This document shows positions 1 through 6,202 of a stretch of 11,902 nt of DNA, piece by piece; the first letter of the stretch is position 1; each line of letters starts with the position of its first letter. The DNA comes from CAZFUY01 sp964522445 (GTDB lineage Bacteria > Pseudomonadota > Gammaproteobacteria > SZUA-229), in contig CAZFUY010000093.1 in assembly GCA_964522445.1 (NCBI GenBank), positions 1-11,902 of the forward strand, written 5' to 3'. The translations under genes and the position numbers were made by a program. The notes below the pieces were generated by a model. That model did no database searches. It was given only the letters and a program-made list of their open reading frames with translations, and was not told the origin of the DNA.

Positions 1-51
1 ACCGGACTTTTAATCCGATGGTCCCGCGTTCGAGTCGCGGACGGCCCACCA
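1..51 (+). tRNA. tRNA-Lys (UUU), 3' part, cut by the window edge
   Basis: This is the 3' portion of a tRNA. The anticodon loop CTTTTAA (7-13) gives anticodon TTT, which reads lysine codons AAA/AAG. The T arm is perfect: stem CCGCG (24-28), loop TTCGAGT (29-35), stem CGCGG (36-40). The 3' acceptor strand (41-47), discriminator A48 and an encoded CCA (49-51) follow. The acceptor 5' strand and D arm lie outside the window. The outermost anticodon-stem pair (C2 with A18) is mismatched; the other four pair. A terminator follows after a short spacer, so this is the last or only tRNA of its transcript. Confidence 0.95.
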
Positions 52-59
52 TACAAATC

Positions 60-90
60 AAAAGCCTGGCAGAAATGCCAGGCTTTTTTG
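60..90 (+). terminator. Rho-independent terminator after tRNA-Lys
   Basis: A perfect 12-bp stem (60-71 with 76-87) closes on a GAAA tetraloop and runs into a T tract (84-89). It sits 9 bases after the tRNA CCA end and should end the tRNA transcript. Confidence 0.9.
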
Positions 91-136
91 TGAGAATATA
101 ATTAATATGAGGGCTATGCATGATGCTAATCCTGTC

Positions 137-162
137 ATCCCGGTATGCTTTTGAGCCGGGAT
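137..162. repeat. REP-like inverted repeat (ATCCCGG/CCGGGAT)
   Basis: ATCCCGG (137-143) and CCGGGAT (156-162) form a 7-bp perfect inverted repeat around a 12-base spacer. The context, GTCATCCCGG before and CCGGGATCTAGTG after, resembles a short palindromic repeat scattered between genes in many proteobacteria; that family link is from memory. There is no T tract, so it is unlikely to be a terminator. No second copy is in this window. Confidence 0.55.
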
Positions 163-225
163 CTAGTGTTTTAAAGCGCTAAAAGCGTGCGGGATAAAAT
201 TGCTGTTCAGTTTTATTGGTTGCAT

Positions 226-258
226 AAAAAAACCCAGCTCATTGAGCTGGGTTTTTTT
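226..258. terminator. Bidirectional terminator closing the sox operon
   Basis: The stem CCCAGCTC (233-240) pairs with GAGCTGGG (244-251) over a 3-base loop, flanked by seven A on the left and seven T on the right, so it works as an intrinsic terminator on either strand. On the minus strand it lies 25 bases beyond the soxA stop and should end the soxXYZA transcript. On the plus strand nothing but the repeat region precedes it. Confidence 0.9.
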
Positions 259-282
259 GTTATCGATTTAAGTCTAATGAGA

Positions 283-1140
283 CTATTTACGAATACCAGG
301 ACCATTTAAGACCAGTCCATTGCTCATATAAGTATGGAAATATTCCAGAGAGCGATACTCCTCACTTTGAGCTTTAAAGGGTTTGGCACGAACCTGTTTG
401 TTACAGCCGCCGTAACGACGGTGTAATGTACCCATGCCATCACCTGATTTGCTTACCAAAGACCATTTGTTACGATAAACAGGGAAATGAGAGGTATGAC
501 CCAAAGCCGGGCTTAAAATATCAGCACGGATTTTATTGCCTGCATTGTAATAATGGCAATCAGCACATGACATGTTTAACTGACCACGTTTGGCGTAGAA
601 GTGTTTTTTACCGCGTTCATACCATTTCATTGATTCAGCTGAATCAGTAATTTTTACATTACCTTTTTTGCCTCTTGATTTGTATGCAATGTAAGCTGTT
701 AAATGAGTCATTGCGCCTTTTTTCCACTTCAGTGGTTTTTCACCATTGGCTTTACGGCACTCATTAACAGCCATTTCTAAAGTGACAACTTCACTACGCT
801 TTGAGTCAAAATAAGGGTAGTTCTGTTTTATCCCCCTTTGGGCTTTTGGAAAGCAGCTGGAGTATGTTTTGCCATTTTTAAAAGGTTTGTTAAATAAGTC
901 TTCACCTTTGTCGATATAAATTTCGTAAGGGGGGAATTCTTCAAATGCTTCCCATTGATCACGAGATGCTCTATCGACGGAATATACGCCATTAGTGAAA
1001 TCCTGTAATGGAGTATCAGGGAATCTTTCCGTAAAGTATTTACGGAAGTCTTTCAGGTCTTGTGCCGGATTTGCTGCCATGCTCATAAAAGGAGCAACCA
1101 GCATACAAAGCGCGGTAGCAATTACTGCGATTTTTTTCAT
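283..1140 (-). CDS. soxA: SoxA, c-type cytochrome of the SoxAX thiosulfate-oxidising complex (one-haem type)
   Basis: SoxA pairs with SoxX in the periplasm and catalyses oxidative attachment of thiosulfate to the C-terminal cysteine of SoxY. The 285-residue protein starts with a Sec signal peptide (about 1-23, MKKIAVIATALCMLV then ...SMAA). A single haem motif CADCH is at 192-196. The distal cysteine, the active-site ligand in this family, is C246 in RRYGGCNKQVRAKPF. The N-terminal haem motif found in two-haem SoxA proteins is absent: only C96 (YSSCFPKA) and C128 remain, and in one-haem SoxA proteins such a pair is known to form a disulfide. The gene is the last of soxXYZA, starting 38 bases after the soxZ stop with an AAGG ribosome site. 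SoxA identity is near certain; the disulfide is inferred. Confidence 0.96.
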   Translation of the reverse strand: MKKIAVIATALCMLVAPFMSMAANPAQDLKDFRKYFTERFPDTPLQDFTNGVYSVDRASRDQWEAFEEFPPYEIYIDKGEDLFNKPFKNGKTYSSCFPKAQRGIKQNYPYFDSKRSEVVTLEMAVNECRKANGEKPLKWKKGAMTHLTAYIAYKSRGKKGNVKITDSAESMKWYERGKKHFYAKRGQLNMSCADCHYYNAGNKIRADILSPALGHTSHFPVYRNKWSLVSKSGDGMGTLHRRYGGCNKQVRAKPFKAQSEEYRSLEYFHTYMSNGLVLNGPGIRK

Positions 1141-1178
1141 AATATGTACCTTATTTGTAATTTCTGCCAGGGTTACGA

Positions 1179-1493
1179 TTACTTGATTTTTGCTTCAGTT
1201 GAGTCGCTTTTCCCTTTATTATCCACCCAGCTAATTTTTAGTTTATCGCCAGATTTTGCACCTTTAAATTTAAATGACAGGTAGGGGTTTTTAGATACAG
1301 CTGCACCCCAGTGTGCGGTAAGCACATTACTGCCATTATATTCACAGGTGACTTCCTGAATAAAATGAGCAGGAATTTTTTTACCTGTTTTTTTGTCTTT
1401 GCGCAGACCAGTTTCCATAGGGTGGCTGATTAATGTTTTAACAACAGTAATGCCGCCTTTAACTTTTGCGCGAACTTTAATTGATTTTGCCAT
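1179..1493 (-). CDS. soxZ: SoxZ, subunit of the SoxYZ sulfur-carrier complex
   Basis: SoxZ binds SoxY in the periplasm, and the pair carries covalently bound sulfur intermediates between the Sox enzymes. The 104-residue length is normal. The family-typical segments KTLISHPMETGLRKD (about 19-33), IPAHFIQEVTCEYNG (about 40-54) and the late WVDNKG are all present, consistent with an immunoglobulin-like beta sandwich. There is no signal peptide, as expected, because SoxZ is exported bound to SoxY through the Tat system. The start has a strong GAGGAA ribosome site (plus-strand 1501-1506). It lies 27 bases after soxY and 38 before soxA in the same operon. Confidence 0.96.
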   Translation of the reverse strand: MAKSIKVRAKVKGGITVVKTLISHPMETGLRKDKKTGKKIPAHFIQEVTCEYNGSNVLTAHWGAAVSKNPYLSFKFKGAKSGDKLKISWVDNKGKSDSTEAKIK

Positions 1494-1520
1494 TATTTTG
1501 TTCCTCTAAATACCTTTGAA

Positions 1521-1991
1521 TTAACCGCCGCAGCCGCCGATGGTGACTTTGACTTCTTTTTTAGCTGAGTAGAGTTTGCCATTGGCTTTTACTACAACAA
1601 CTACATCAGAGGTTTTACCCATTTTAATACGGGTGGAAACAAAACCTTCGCTATTACCACTTAAAGTAAAACTGGCCGTTAGAGGGTTATTGTTATTTGG
1701 AACAATAATACTAATGGTTTCAGTTCCAGCAATATTACTGGTTACAGTGATAGGTACTACAGCACCGTTTTCAGCAATGTCGGGTGCTTTTAATTTGATG
1801 TCGCTACTTTCTATTAAATTAGTGCTACCAAAAGCACTATTTAAAGCGGCATCAAGACTGGTGGCTTCAAATGCAGCCTTTGGCCATGCAGCGAAAACTG
1901 CACGAGGGGTCAGTAAGCCAGCACTGACTGCAACACCAACAGCGCTTGCAGCAGCAGAGCTTTTTAAAAATGTTCTACGTGTTGTATTCAT
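1521..1991 (-). CDS. soxY: SoxY, sulfur-binding carrier protein with swinging-arm cysteine
   Basis: SoxY holds the growing sulfur substrate on the cysteine of its flexible C-terminal arm. Here the 156-residue protein ends exactly in GGCGG, the diagnostic carrier motif, with the cysteine at residue 154. The N terminus has a twin-arginine export signal, TTRRTFLK (3-10), followed by a small-residue hydrophobic stretch and a likely cleavage after ...RAVFA (about 34), so it is exported folded together with SoxZ. The gap to the soxX stop is 21 bases, with an AAGG ribosome site. The rest is a beta-rich domain with no unusual features. An open frame of 149 codons on the opposite strand is a compositional shadow. 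Confidence 0.97.
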   Translation of the reverse strand: MNTTRRTFLKSSAAASAVGVAVSAGLLTPRAVFAAWPKAAFEATSLDAALNSAFGSTNLIESSDIKLKAPDIAENGAVVPITVTSNIAGTETISIIVPNNNNPLTASFTLSGNSEGFVSTRIKMGKTSDVVVVVKANGKLYSAKKEVKVTIGGCGG

Positions 1992-2012
1992 TATGTATAC
2001 CTTAATAATTCT

Positions 2013-2387
2013 TTATAGCGAGTAAATAAACTCAACAATCTTATCAACTTCGCCTTTGGATATAATTTCATGTGGACCAAAAGGAGGCATGATGGTATTT
2101 GGATTGTTCTGGCGAGAATCCCATATCTGGGCGTGCAGTTTACTTTTGTCGGGGAAACGGGCTTTCATAGCCACTAGTGGTGGCCCAATGTTTCCAGGTA
2201 GTTTGCCACCTTTTATCTGGTGACAGGCTAAGCAGTTGCCTTTTTTGCGATCAAAAGCGATTTTTTTGCCCTGTTCAATTACAGATGTTTCTTCCGCGAG
2301 GGAGATAGCTGGAATTGAAAAAGCAATACTGCCTAGAAGTGCAGCGATGGATGTCGCTGTGTATATGACTTTAGCGGTATGCCGCAT
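2013..2387 (-). CDS. soxX: SoxX, small c-type cytochrome partner of SoxA
   Basis: SoxX receives the electrons when SoxA couples thiosulfate to SoxY. The protein is 124 residues, with a Sec signal peptide (about 1-31, ending ...PAISLA). It has one haem motif CLACH (52-56), the GPPL segment (68-71), and the probable methionine axial ligand M100 in the conserved TIMPPFG. The start ATG has a strong AAGGAG ribosome site (complement of 2394-2399) with 8-base spacing. It is the first gene of soxXYZA. No soxK-type accessory gene lies between X and Y, and soxB, C and D are not in the window. The match to one-haem SoxX is clear over its length. Confidence 0.96.
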   Translation of the reverse strand: MRHTAKVIYTATSIAALLGSIAFSIPAISLAEETSVIEQGKKIAFDRKKGNCLACHQIKGGKLPGNIGPPLVAMKARFPDKSKLHAQIWDSRQNNPNTIMPPFGPHEIISKGEVDKIVEFIYSL

Positions 2388-2422
2388 AATTCACTCCTTA
2401 ATACTATTTGCGTGGGGTTAAA

Positions 2423-2458
2423 TCTAAATTTTAGACGTACACAATTTTAATGTGTTAA
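2423..2458 (-). promoter_or_regulatory. Candidate sox operon promoter with a palindrome over the -10 box
   Basis: Read on the minus strand, TTAACA (complement of 2453-2458) and TCTAAA (complement of 2430-2435) are separated by 17 bases, a fair sigma-70-type match placed about 40-70 bases before soxX. The -10 box overlaps a 13-base palindrome (2423-2435, TCTAAA T TTTAGA). A regulator binding there would block RNA polymerase; many sox clusters are controlled by a repressor such as SoxR, but no regulator gene is present here. This is pattern matching only. Confidence 0.4.
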
Positions 2459-2843
2459 TGCCATTGGTTTAGATTGAAAAAAGCTAATCCTGTAGATAGT
2501 ACTCAGAGATTTTTTTATCCATATTTGTCTGCCCTTAAAGTGATTATCAATTTAATAAAAATTAAATGACTAACTAATTTTTTGTAGTTTTACACTAAAT
2601 GGACCGCACTAGCTTATTGTTATTATAAAAGACAGATCAGCGAGTCATAGGATACCTGTTAGTGTTAATTAGGCAAGAAAAATTTTAGTATTTTCAATAT
2701 GTTAATTATAGTTAATATTAAAAACTACTAATGTTTTTGCAGGATCAATTAATATTATGCAGGTAGAAGCCTGTATTTCTGGTTTGTAGCATTTTCAGAT
2801 AATGTAATTACAGGTCATTATTTATACGAAATAAATGAATGTT

Positions 2844-2860
2844 TAAGAGAAGGTCTCTTA
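2844..2860 (-). terminator. Weak hairpin after bepA, possible terminator
   Basis: TAAGAGA (2844-2850) and TCTCTTA (2854-2860) form a 7-bp AT-rich stem with a 3-base loop, starting 12 bases past the bepA stop on the minus strand. No T run follows, so intrinsic termination would be poor. It may only protect the mRNA end. Confidence 0.3.
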
Positions 2861-2871
2861 TAGTTTCTTTG

Positions 2872-4299
2872 TCAATATTGTCTTTCTCTAAGTAACTGAC
2901 TGGTGAGTTCCTTCTTTCGTCCTTCAAGACGTTGCCTGGTGCTTTCTTTAAGCCCTGATTGTTTAAGGGCGTTATCCACCTGTTGAGTGGCCAATTTTAA
3001 ATAGCCCTCAAGCTCGTACTGATGACTCGTGGCTTCAAGTGCGGGTGTTATCTGGCCGTTAGCGTAATAGGTTTGAGCTAATGTTCTGTAAATAATAGAT
3101 TTGTTTTGTTGTTGCAACTGTCGTTTGAGTATTTGAATAGCTTTTTTATGTTGTTCAAAATAATTAAGCATACTGGCATATTCAATAGTGACAGGTAAAT
3201 AATTTGGATAAAGTTGAGCCAGTTCTTTTAATGTTCTTAACGCATCAGATTTTTGATTATTATTTTCATAGGCTTTAGCTAATGCTAATTGAAACCAGGG
3301 ATGATTTTTTTCTTTAATTAAATCTTTAAGCAGATTAATTGCGGGAGCAGGTTTGTTGTAAGCAATAAGTGCAATAGCATGAGTGTAACGAGTTGTAATA
3401 TTTTGTTTATCTTTTTTTAGGCCTTCAATTTTTTGAATTAAATTATGTAATGAGTGTGTTGTTGATACAATAATACGGGCTTTACTCAGTTGAAAATTTA
3501 AAGAGTCATTGGGTAATTTCTTATCTTCTTCTAGAATCCGATGCCTGGCTTCTGCAACACGAGCAGAGCTTAAAGGGTGAGTGCGCAGATATTCCATGCG
3601 CGCTAATACATTATTTGAATCAGCATTGCGTAACAGTATTTCAAAAAAATCTGCCATACCCTGGGGATTAATTCCTGCATCTCGTAATACTGAAATTCCA
3701 ATTCGATCTGCTTCATATTCATTGTGTCGGGTAAAATTAATTTGAGACTGCATCATGGCTGCTGTTCCTCCATAGAGTACAGCGGCACCTGCCTGAGCAT
3801 CCTGGCTTGCGATAAGTATACCTGCCAGGACAGCTGCAAAAATTGCAGCCGGTGACGCGCTTGATTCAGTCATGGCACGAGCAAGATGGCGTTGTGTTAC
3901 ATGAGAAATTTCATGAGCTAATACACCTGCCAGCTCACTTTCATTATTAGCCGCTAGAAATAAACCAGTATGAATACCGATATATGCATCGGGGCCTGCA
4001 AAAGCATTAATGCTGGGAATTTTTAATATAAAAAAATTAAATTCTTTATCAGGCTGGTCACTTTGAGAAACCAGCTTTTGCCCTAAAGTATTAATGTAGT
4101 CATTGACCGTAAGATCATCAATAAAAGGTAAATTGGATTTTAATGTCTTATAAAAATTTTTGCCCATTAAATATTCAAGATAAGGTGAAACTTCCTGTTG
4201 AGTAGGGTCTCCTAAGTCAGGTAGTTCTGCATGGGCAATTGATAAAGACGTTGATAGTAGAACAGTAATAATTTTTTTAGTGAGAAAGTGCAAATTCAT
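2872..4299 (-). CDS. bepA: BepA/YfgC-type periplasmic M48 metalloprotease with TPR repeats
   Basis: BepA proteins are periplasmic zinc proteases that degrade stalled outer-membrane proteins and help assemble the LptD channel. The 475-residue protein (E. coli BepA is about 487) has a signal peptide (about 1-24, ending SIAHA) and the zinc motif HEISH (129-133) within HEISHVTQRHLAR. The third ligand is probably E194 in NEYEADRIG. H241 in THPLSSAR matches the regulatory histidine region of BepA. The segment between (about 148-185) is the alanine- and glycine-rich lid-like region of the family. The C-terminal half (about 290-460) is helical with tetratricopeptide-like repeats that bind substrate and the BAM complex. 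The ribosome site before the ATG is weak. The gene appears to be its own transcription unit. Family assignment is secure; exact orthology to BepA is likely. Confidence 0.92.
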   Translation of the reverse strand: MNLHFLTKKIITVLLSTSLSIAHAELPDLGDPTQQEVSPYLEYLMGKNFYKTLKSNLPFIDDLTVNDYINTLGQKLVSQSDQPDKEFNFFILKIPSINAFAGPDAYIGIHTGLFLAANNESELAGVLAHEISHVTQRHLARAMTESSASPAAIFAAVLAGILIASQDAQAGAAVLYGGTAAMMQSQINFTRHNEYEADRIGISVLRDAGINPQGMADFFEILLRNADSNNVLARMEYLRTHPLSSARVAEARHRILEEDKKLPNDSLNFQLSKARIIVSTTHSLHNLIQKIEGLKKDKQNITTRYTHAIALIAYNKPAPAINLLKDLIKEKNHPWFQLALAKAYENNNQKSDALRTLKELAQLYPNYLPVTIEYASMLNYFEQHKKAIQILKRQLQQQNKSIIYRTLAQTYYANGQITPALEATSHQYELEGYLKLATQQVDNALKQSGLKESTRQRLEGRKKELTSQLLRERQY

Positions 4300-4361
4300 T
4301 ATTCTGATGTTTAATAGTGGTCTTTGTGTTAAGTGTTTCAGATTCGTTTGATGGCTTATTT

Positions 4362-4367
4362 ATTATA
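4362..4367 (-). promoter_or_regulatory. Candidate -10 box for bepA
   Basis: On the minus strand a perfect TATAAT lies about 63 bases before the bepA start and downstream of the dsrE2 terminator. The matching -35 region is only a T-rich stretch, so this is a tentative call based on the -10 box and its sensible position. Confidence 0.35.
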
Positions 4368-4400
4368 AGGCCTGTTGAGCAAATAAAAATACGCTGCATT

Positions 4401-4434
4401 AAAAAAGGCTGCACTTCTCAGCGCAGCCTTTTTT
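4401..4434. terminator. Bidirectional terminator after the dsrE2-like gene
   Basis: AAAAAAGGCTGC (4401-4412) pairs perfectly with GCAGCCTTTTTT (4423-4434) around a 10-base loop, giving a GC core with a T tract on either strand. It lies 23 bases past the dsrE2-like stop on the minus strand and separates that gene from bepA. Confidence 0.88.
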
Positions 4435-4457
4435 AAGACGTATATTTATCTGTTAGA

Positions 4458-4973
4458 TTAGATAAATAGTGACTGAGTGGCATCAGACGACTCTTCAAAG
4501 TAAGTCGCAGCACCTACATACTCAACGCCATCAATGAATACGGCAGTATCGTAGCCAAAAAGTTCAACTGTCATCTGGCAGGCCAGGAACTTAACTTCAG
4601 CTTCCTGACAAAGTTCACGTAACTCAGCAATTGTAGCAACACCACAGTTAGAAATAGTTTTCTTCATTAAAGTCGTTGCGATGCTGTCCATGAATGGAAT
4701 ATTCCACATAACGTTTGGTATTTTAGGGCCAAAATCGATAGCGCGGAAAAATTTAGGGCCAACAGGCATTTTCATTGGCATAGAAGGATTGCCGGTTGGA
4801 GTTACTTTTAGTGAGCTAGTGTCTTTGAGTAGCAAATTAAGGCCATAAAATGTATAAAAAATTGAAACTTCCATTCCTAATGCTGCAGCAGTACTGGCAA
4901 GGATAAATGGAGGGTATGCCCAGTCTAGAGTGCCTTTGGTTGCAATAATGGTTAGCTTGCGATGGTCGCTCAT
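4458..4973 (-). CDS. dsrE2: DsrE2-like sulfurtransferase (DsrE/DsrF/DrsH-like family)
   Basis: DsrE2 proteins take part in cytoplasmic persulfide relays in sulfur oxidisers, typically encoded with a rhodanese and TusA. The 171-residue protein begins KLTIIATKGTLDWAYPPFIL, the family opening, and continues with a hydrophobic stretch (about 22-49) that in DsrE2 is proposed to touch or span the membrane. A proline- and methionine-rich linker (60-75) and a C-terminal core follow. The key cysteine is probably C132 in FLACQMTVELFG; C110 and C122 are additional cysteines. The start has a strong GAGGAG ribosome site. It is divergent from a small rhodanese gene, which supports a sulfur-relay role. No tusA is present here. 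The alternative is a related DsrE-family protein of unknown partner; DsrE2 fits best. Confidence 0.82.
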   Translation of the reverse strand: MSDHRKLTIIATKGTLDWAYPPFILASTAAALGMEVSIFYTFYGLNLLLKDTSSLKVTPTGNPSMPMKMPVGPKFFRAIDFGPKIPNVMWNIPFMDSIATTLMKKTISNCGVATIAELRELCQEAEVKFLACQMTVELFGYDTAVFIDGVEYVGAATYFEESSDATQSLFI

Positions 4974-5047
4974 TTGTAAGTCTCCTCAAGTGTGTATTGG
5001 GCAGCTAAGGCATGGCTGATGCTGTTTTCGCCGAACTGCTAACCCTA

Positions 5048-5076
5048 AAAATACTGTAAGTTAAAAAATTAGTCAA
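5048..5076 (-). promoter_or_regulatory. Candidate sigma-70 promoter for the dsrE2-like gene
   Basis: On the minus strand, TTGACT (complement of 5071-5076) and TATTTT (complement of 5048-5053) are spaced by 17 bases. The implied start lies about 65-70 bases before the coding start. The -35 box is near consensus and the -10 box matches 4 of 6. Confidence 0.5.
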
Positions 5077-5331
5077 TCGTATGATTTTTCACATCACCAA
5101 CCTTACCTTTGAATGTGAATAAAAGGCAAGCTTATTAGTAAAAAAATTACAAATTATTGTGTTTTTAAATTTGAGATAAGAGCTGATAATTTTCTTATAT
5201 AAGACTGGAGTCTCTTTATATGTGATTGATATTAATAGTCTTTATTTGATTTTTTGTTTTTCTCCATCTGTTGTTTTATACGGTATATTATCAATTCATT
5301 ATATATATTTAAATTTTAGGGTTTTATTTAT

Positions 5332-5360
5332 TTGTCATGTTTATATAATATGTCTAATAT
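5332..5360 (+). promoter_or_regulatory. Sigma-70 promoter for the rhodanese gene
   Basis: TTGTCA (5332-5337) and TAATAT (5355-5360) are separated by exactly 17 bases, a good sigma-70 match. The implied transcription start near 5367 gives a short leader of about 19 bases that contains the ribosome site. Confidence 0.65.
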
Positions 5361-5385
5361 TATTAAATTCTAATAAAGGTATCCT

Positions 5386-5706
5386 ATGTATCCATTAAAG
5401 ACACTTGATGTTCATACATTGAAAAATTATCTGGATGAAGGTAAAAATATTCGTTTAATTGATGTACGTAGTATTGCTGAAATGCAAAAAGGCATGTTGC
5501 CCAATGCTGAAAAACTACCATTACATACGTTACCTGTTCGTCTTAATGAAATCAGTAATGATGATATTTGTGTGCTTTATTGCCGTACTGGAGCAAGATC
5601 GGCTCAGGGAGCAGGTTTTATGGCTGCCCAGGGTTATGAAAATGTATATAACTTAACGGGCGGTATAATGGCCTGGCAGCAACATGGTATGTCACTGGTT
5701 GCATAA
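5386..5706 (+). CDS. Single-domain rhodanese (sulfurtransferase)
   Basis: This is a rhodanese-fold protein of 106 residues without a signal peptide, so cytoplasmic. The active-site loop CRTGAR (66-71) has the catalytic cysteine C66, which carries the persulfide. The family landmarks LIDVRS (24-29) and the closing NLTGGIMAWQQHG (89-101) are intact. It would take sulfane sulfur from thiosulfate, glutathione persulfide or a protein donor and pass it on. Its divergent neighbour is a DsrE2-like protein; in other sulfur oxidisers rhodanese, TusA and DsrE2 act together, which is the likely setting here. The ribosome site is AAAGG 8 bases before the ATG. It is monocistronic, with its own promoter and terminator. 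The family is certain; the pathway role is inferred. Confidence 0.93.
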   Translation: MYPLKTLDVHTLKNYLDEGKNIRLIDVRSIAEMQKGMLPNAEKLPLHTLPVRLNEISNDDICVLYCRTGARSAQGAGFMAAQGYENVYNLTGGIMAWQQHGMSLVA

Positions 5707-5755
5707 TATTTGATAATTTACATAAATTATATTTCTTTAATTTTTTAATGAAAAG

Positions 5756-5790
5756 AAACCCGGAGAGCATAAGCTTTACCGGGTTTTTTT
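5756..5790 (+). terminator. Rho-independent terminator after the rhodanese gene
   Basis: AAACCCGG (5756-5763) pairs with CCGGGTTT (5779-5786) around a 15-base loop that can add a small inner AGC/GCT pairing. Seven T (5784-5790) end it. It lies 50 bases after the stop codon. Confidence 0.85.
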
Positions 5791-6020
5791 ATGTGCAATA
5801 AATATGGTATGTCGTGGGTATATGGGGTGCGGGAACAATTGATGCACAGTATGTTCTTTTGTGAGCACCGGACGTGCTAGCCAATATGTATTCTAGCTTT
5901 TTATAGCCACAAATTAATTATTACAAAATAGTTAAAAAATTACTTATAAATTTGCTTATTCCCTGTTTTTCAACTAAATAACAAGCAAACGTCTTACTTA
6001 ACAGGCGTTTTTGTTAGGTT

Positions 6021-6103
6021 TCAGGGGTCGGAGTCAAATTTGGTTTAGTAGAGTATTATTAATCTGAATTTGTACTTTGATCAAATTTGACTCCGACCCC
6101 TGA
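6021..6103. repeat. 83-bp MITE/REPIN-like element with perfect 22-bp inverted ends
   Basis: The left arm 6021-6042 (begins TCAGGGGTCGGAGTCAAA) is the exact reverse complement of the right arm 6082-6103, with 39 bases between. There is no coding capacity and no clear target duplication. Arms with the GGGGTCGGAGTCAAA core recall, from memory, palindromic repeats linked to REP-associated IS200-like transposases in proteobacteria; no such transposase gene is here. The RNA could fold into a 22-bp stem ahead of the fadL-like gene. Only one copy occurs in this window. Confidence 0.8.
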
Positions 6104-6165
6104 GAAAAAAATTTCGCTGGGCAAGGTAAGCAAAAATAAATGTAAGGAAGCATATAAAAAATTAA

Positions 6166-6179
6166 TGCGCAAAAGCGCA
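6166..6179 (+). promoter_or_regulatory. Leader hairpin just before the fadL-like ribosome site
   Basis: TGCGC (6166-6170) pairs with GCGCA (6175-6179) over an AAAA loop, 11 bases ahead of the GAGG ribosome site (6191-6194). It is a compact GC stem in an otherwise AT-rich leader. It could shield the mRNA 5' end or modulate translation. Confidence 0.4.
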
Positions 6180-6202
6180 CAACTCATTTTGAGGATAATA
6201 AT

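Larger units (their letters stand above)
2388..2871. other. 484-bp AT-rich gene-free region between soxX and bepA
   Basis: No open reading frame with a plausible start and ribosome site is visible on either strand. The soxX-proximal end holds the candidate promoter and palindrome described separately. The bepA-proximal end holds a small hairpin. The middle contains AT-rich stretches, a repeated TGCAGG (near 2737 and 2758) and a CCTGTA/TACAGG pair (near 2769 and 2809) of no clear meaning. It is long for a spacer between two genes on the same strand, which leaves room for an upstream regulatory region or an unseen small RNA. Confidence 0.5.
4974..5385. other. 412-bp divergent intergenic region, dsrE2-like / rhodanese
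   Basis: This strongly AT-rich spacer lies between two genes transcribed away from each other. It carries a candidate promoter at each end (5048-5076 minus, 5332-5360 plus) and no credible open reading frame. The middle, about 5090-5320, is mostly A and T with no repeat or hairpin I would call. A shared regulator site is plausible but I see no convincing palindrome. Confidence 0.5.
5707..6202. other. 496-bp gene-free region between rhodanese and fadL-like genes
   Basis: It holds, in order, the rhodanese terminator (5756-5790), a stretch with a small GCAC/GTGC hairpin near 5865-5878, an imperfect AAACG/CGTTT hairpin with a T run (about 5987-6014), the MITE-like element (6021-6103), and the leader of the fadL-like gene with a GC hairpin. 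No coding sequence is visible. I could not find a convincing promoter for the downstream gene. Confidence 0.5.

Noticed and set aside
1..51. tRNA 3' end as a phage or island attachment site
   Set aside because: I see no second copy of the tRNA 3' end in the window, and no integrase or other mobile gene follows.
1576..2025. 149-codon open frame on the plus strand opposite soxY
   Set aside because: It is entirely antisense to soxY and the soxX end, has no ribosome site, and encodes a low-complexity hydrophobic sequence typical of a shadow frame; SoxY on the other strand has a Tat signal and GGCGG terminus.
5707..6020. Remnant gene in the region after the rhodanese terminator
   Set aside because: No frame longer than a few dozen codons with a ribosome site or a recognisable protein fragment was found.
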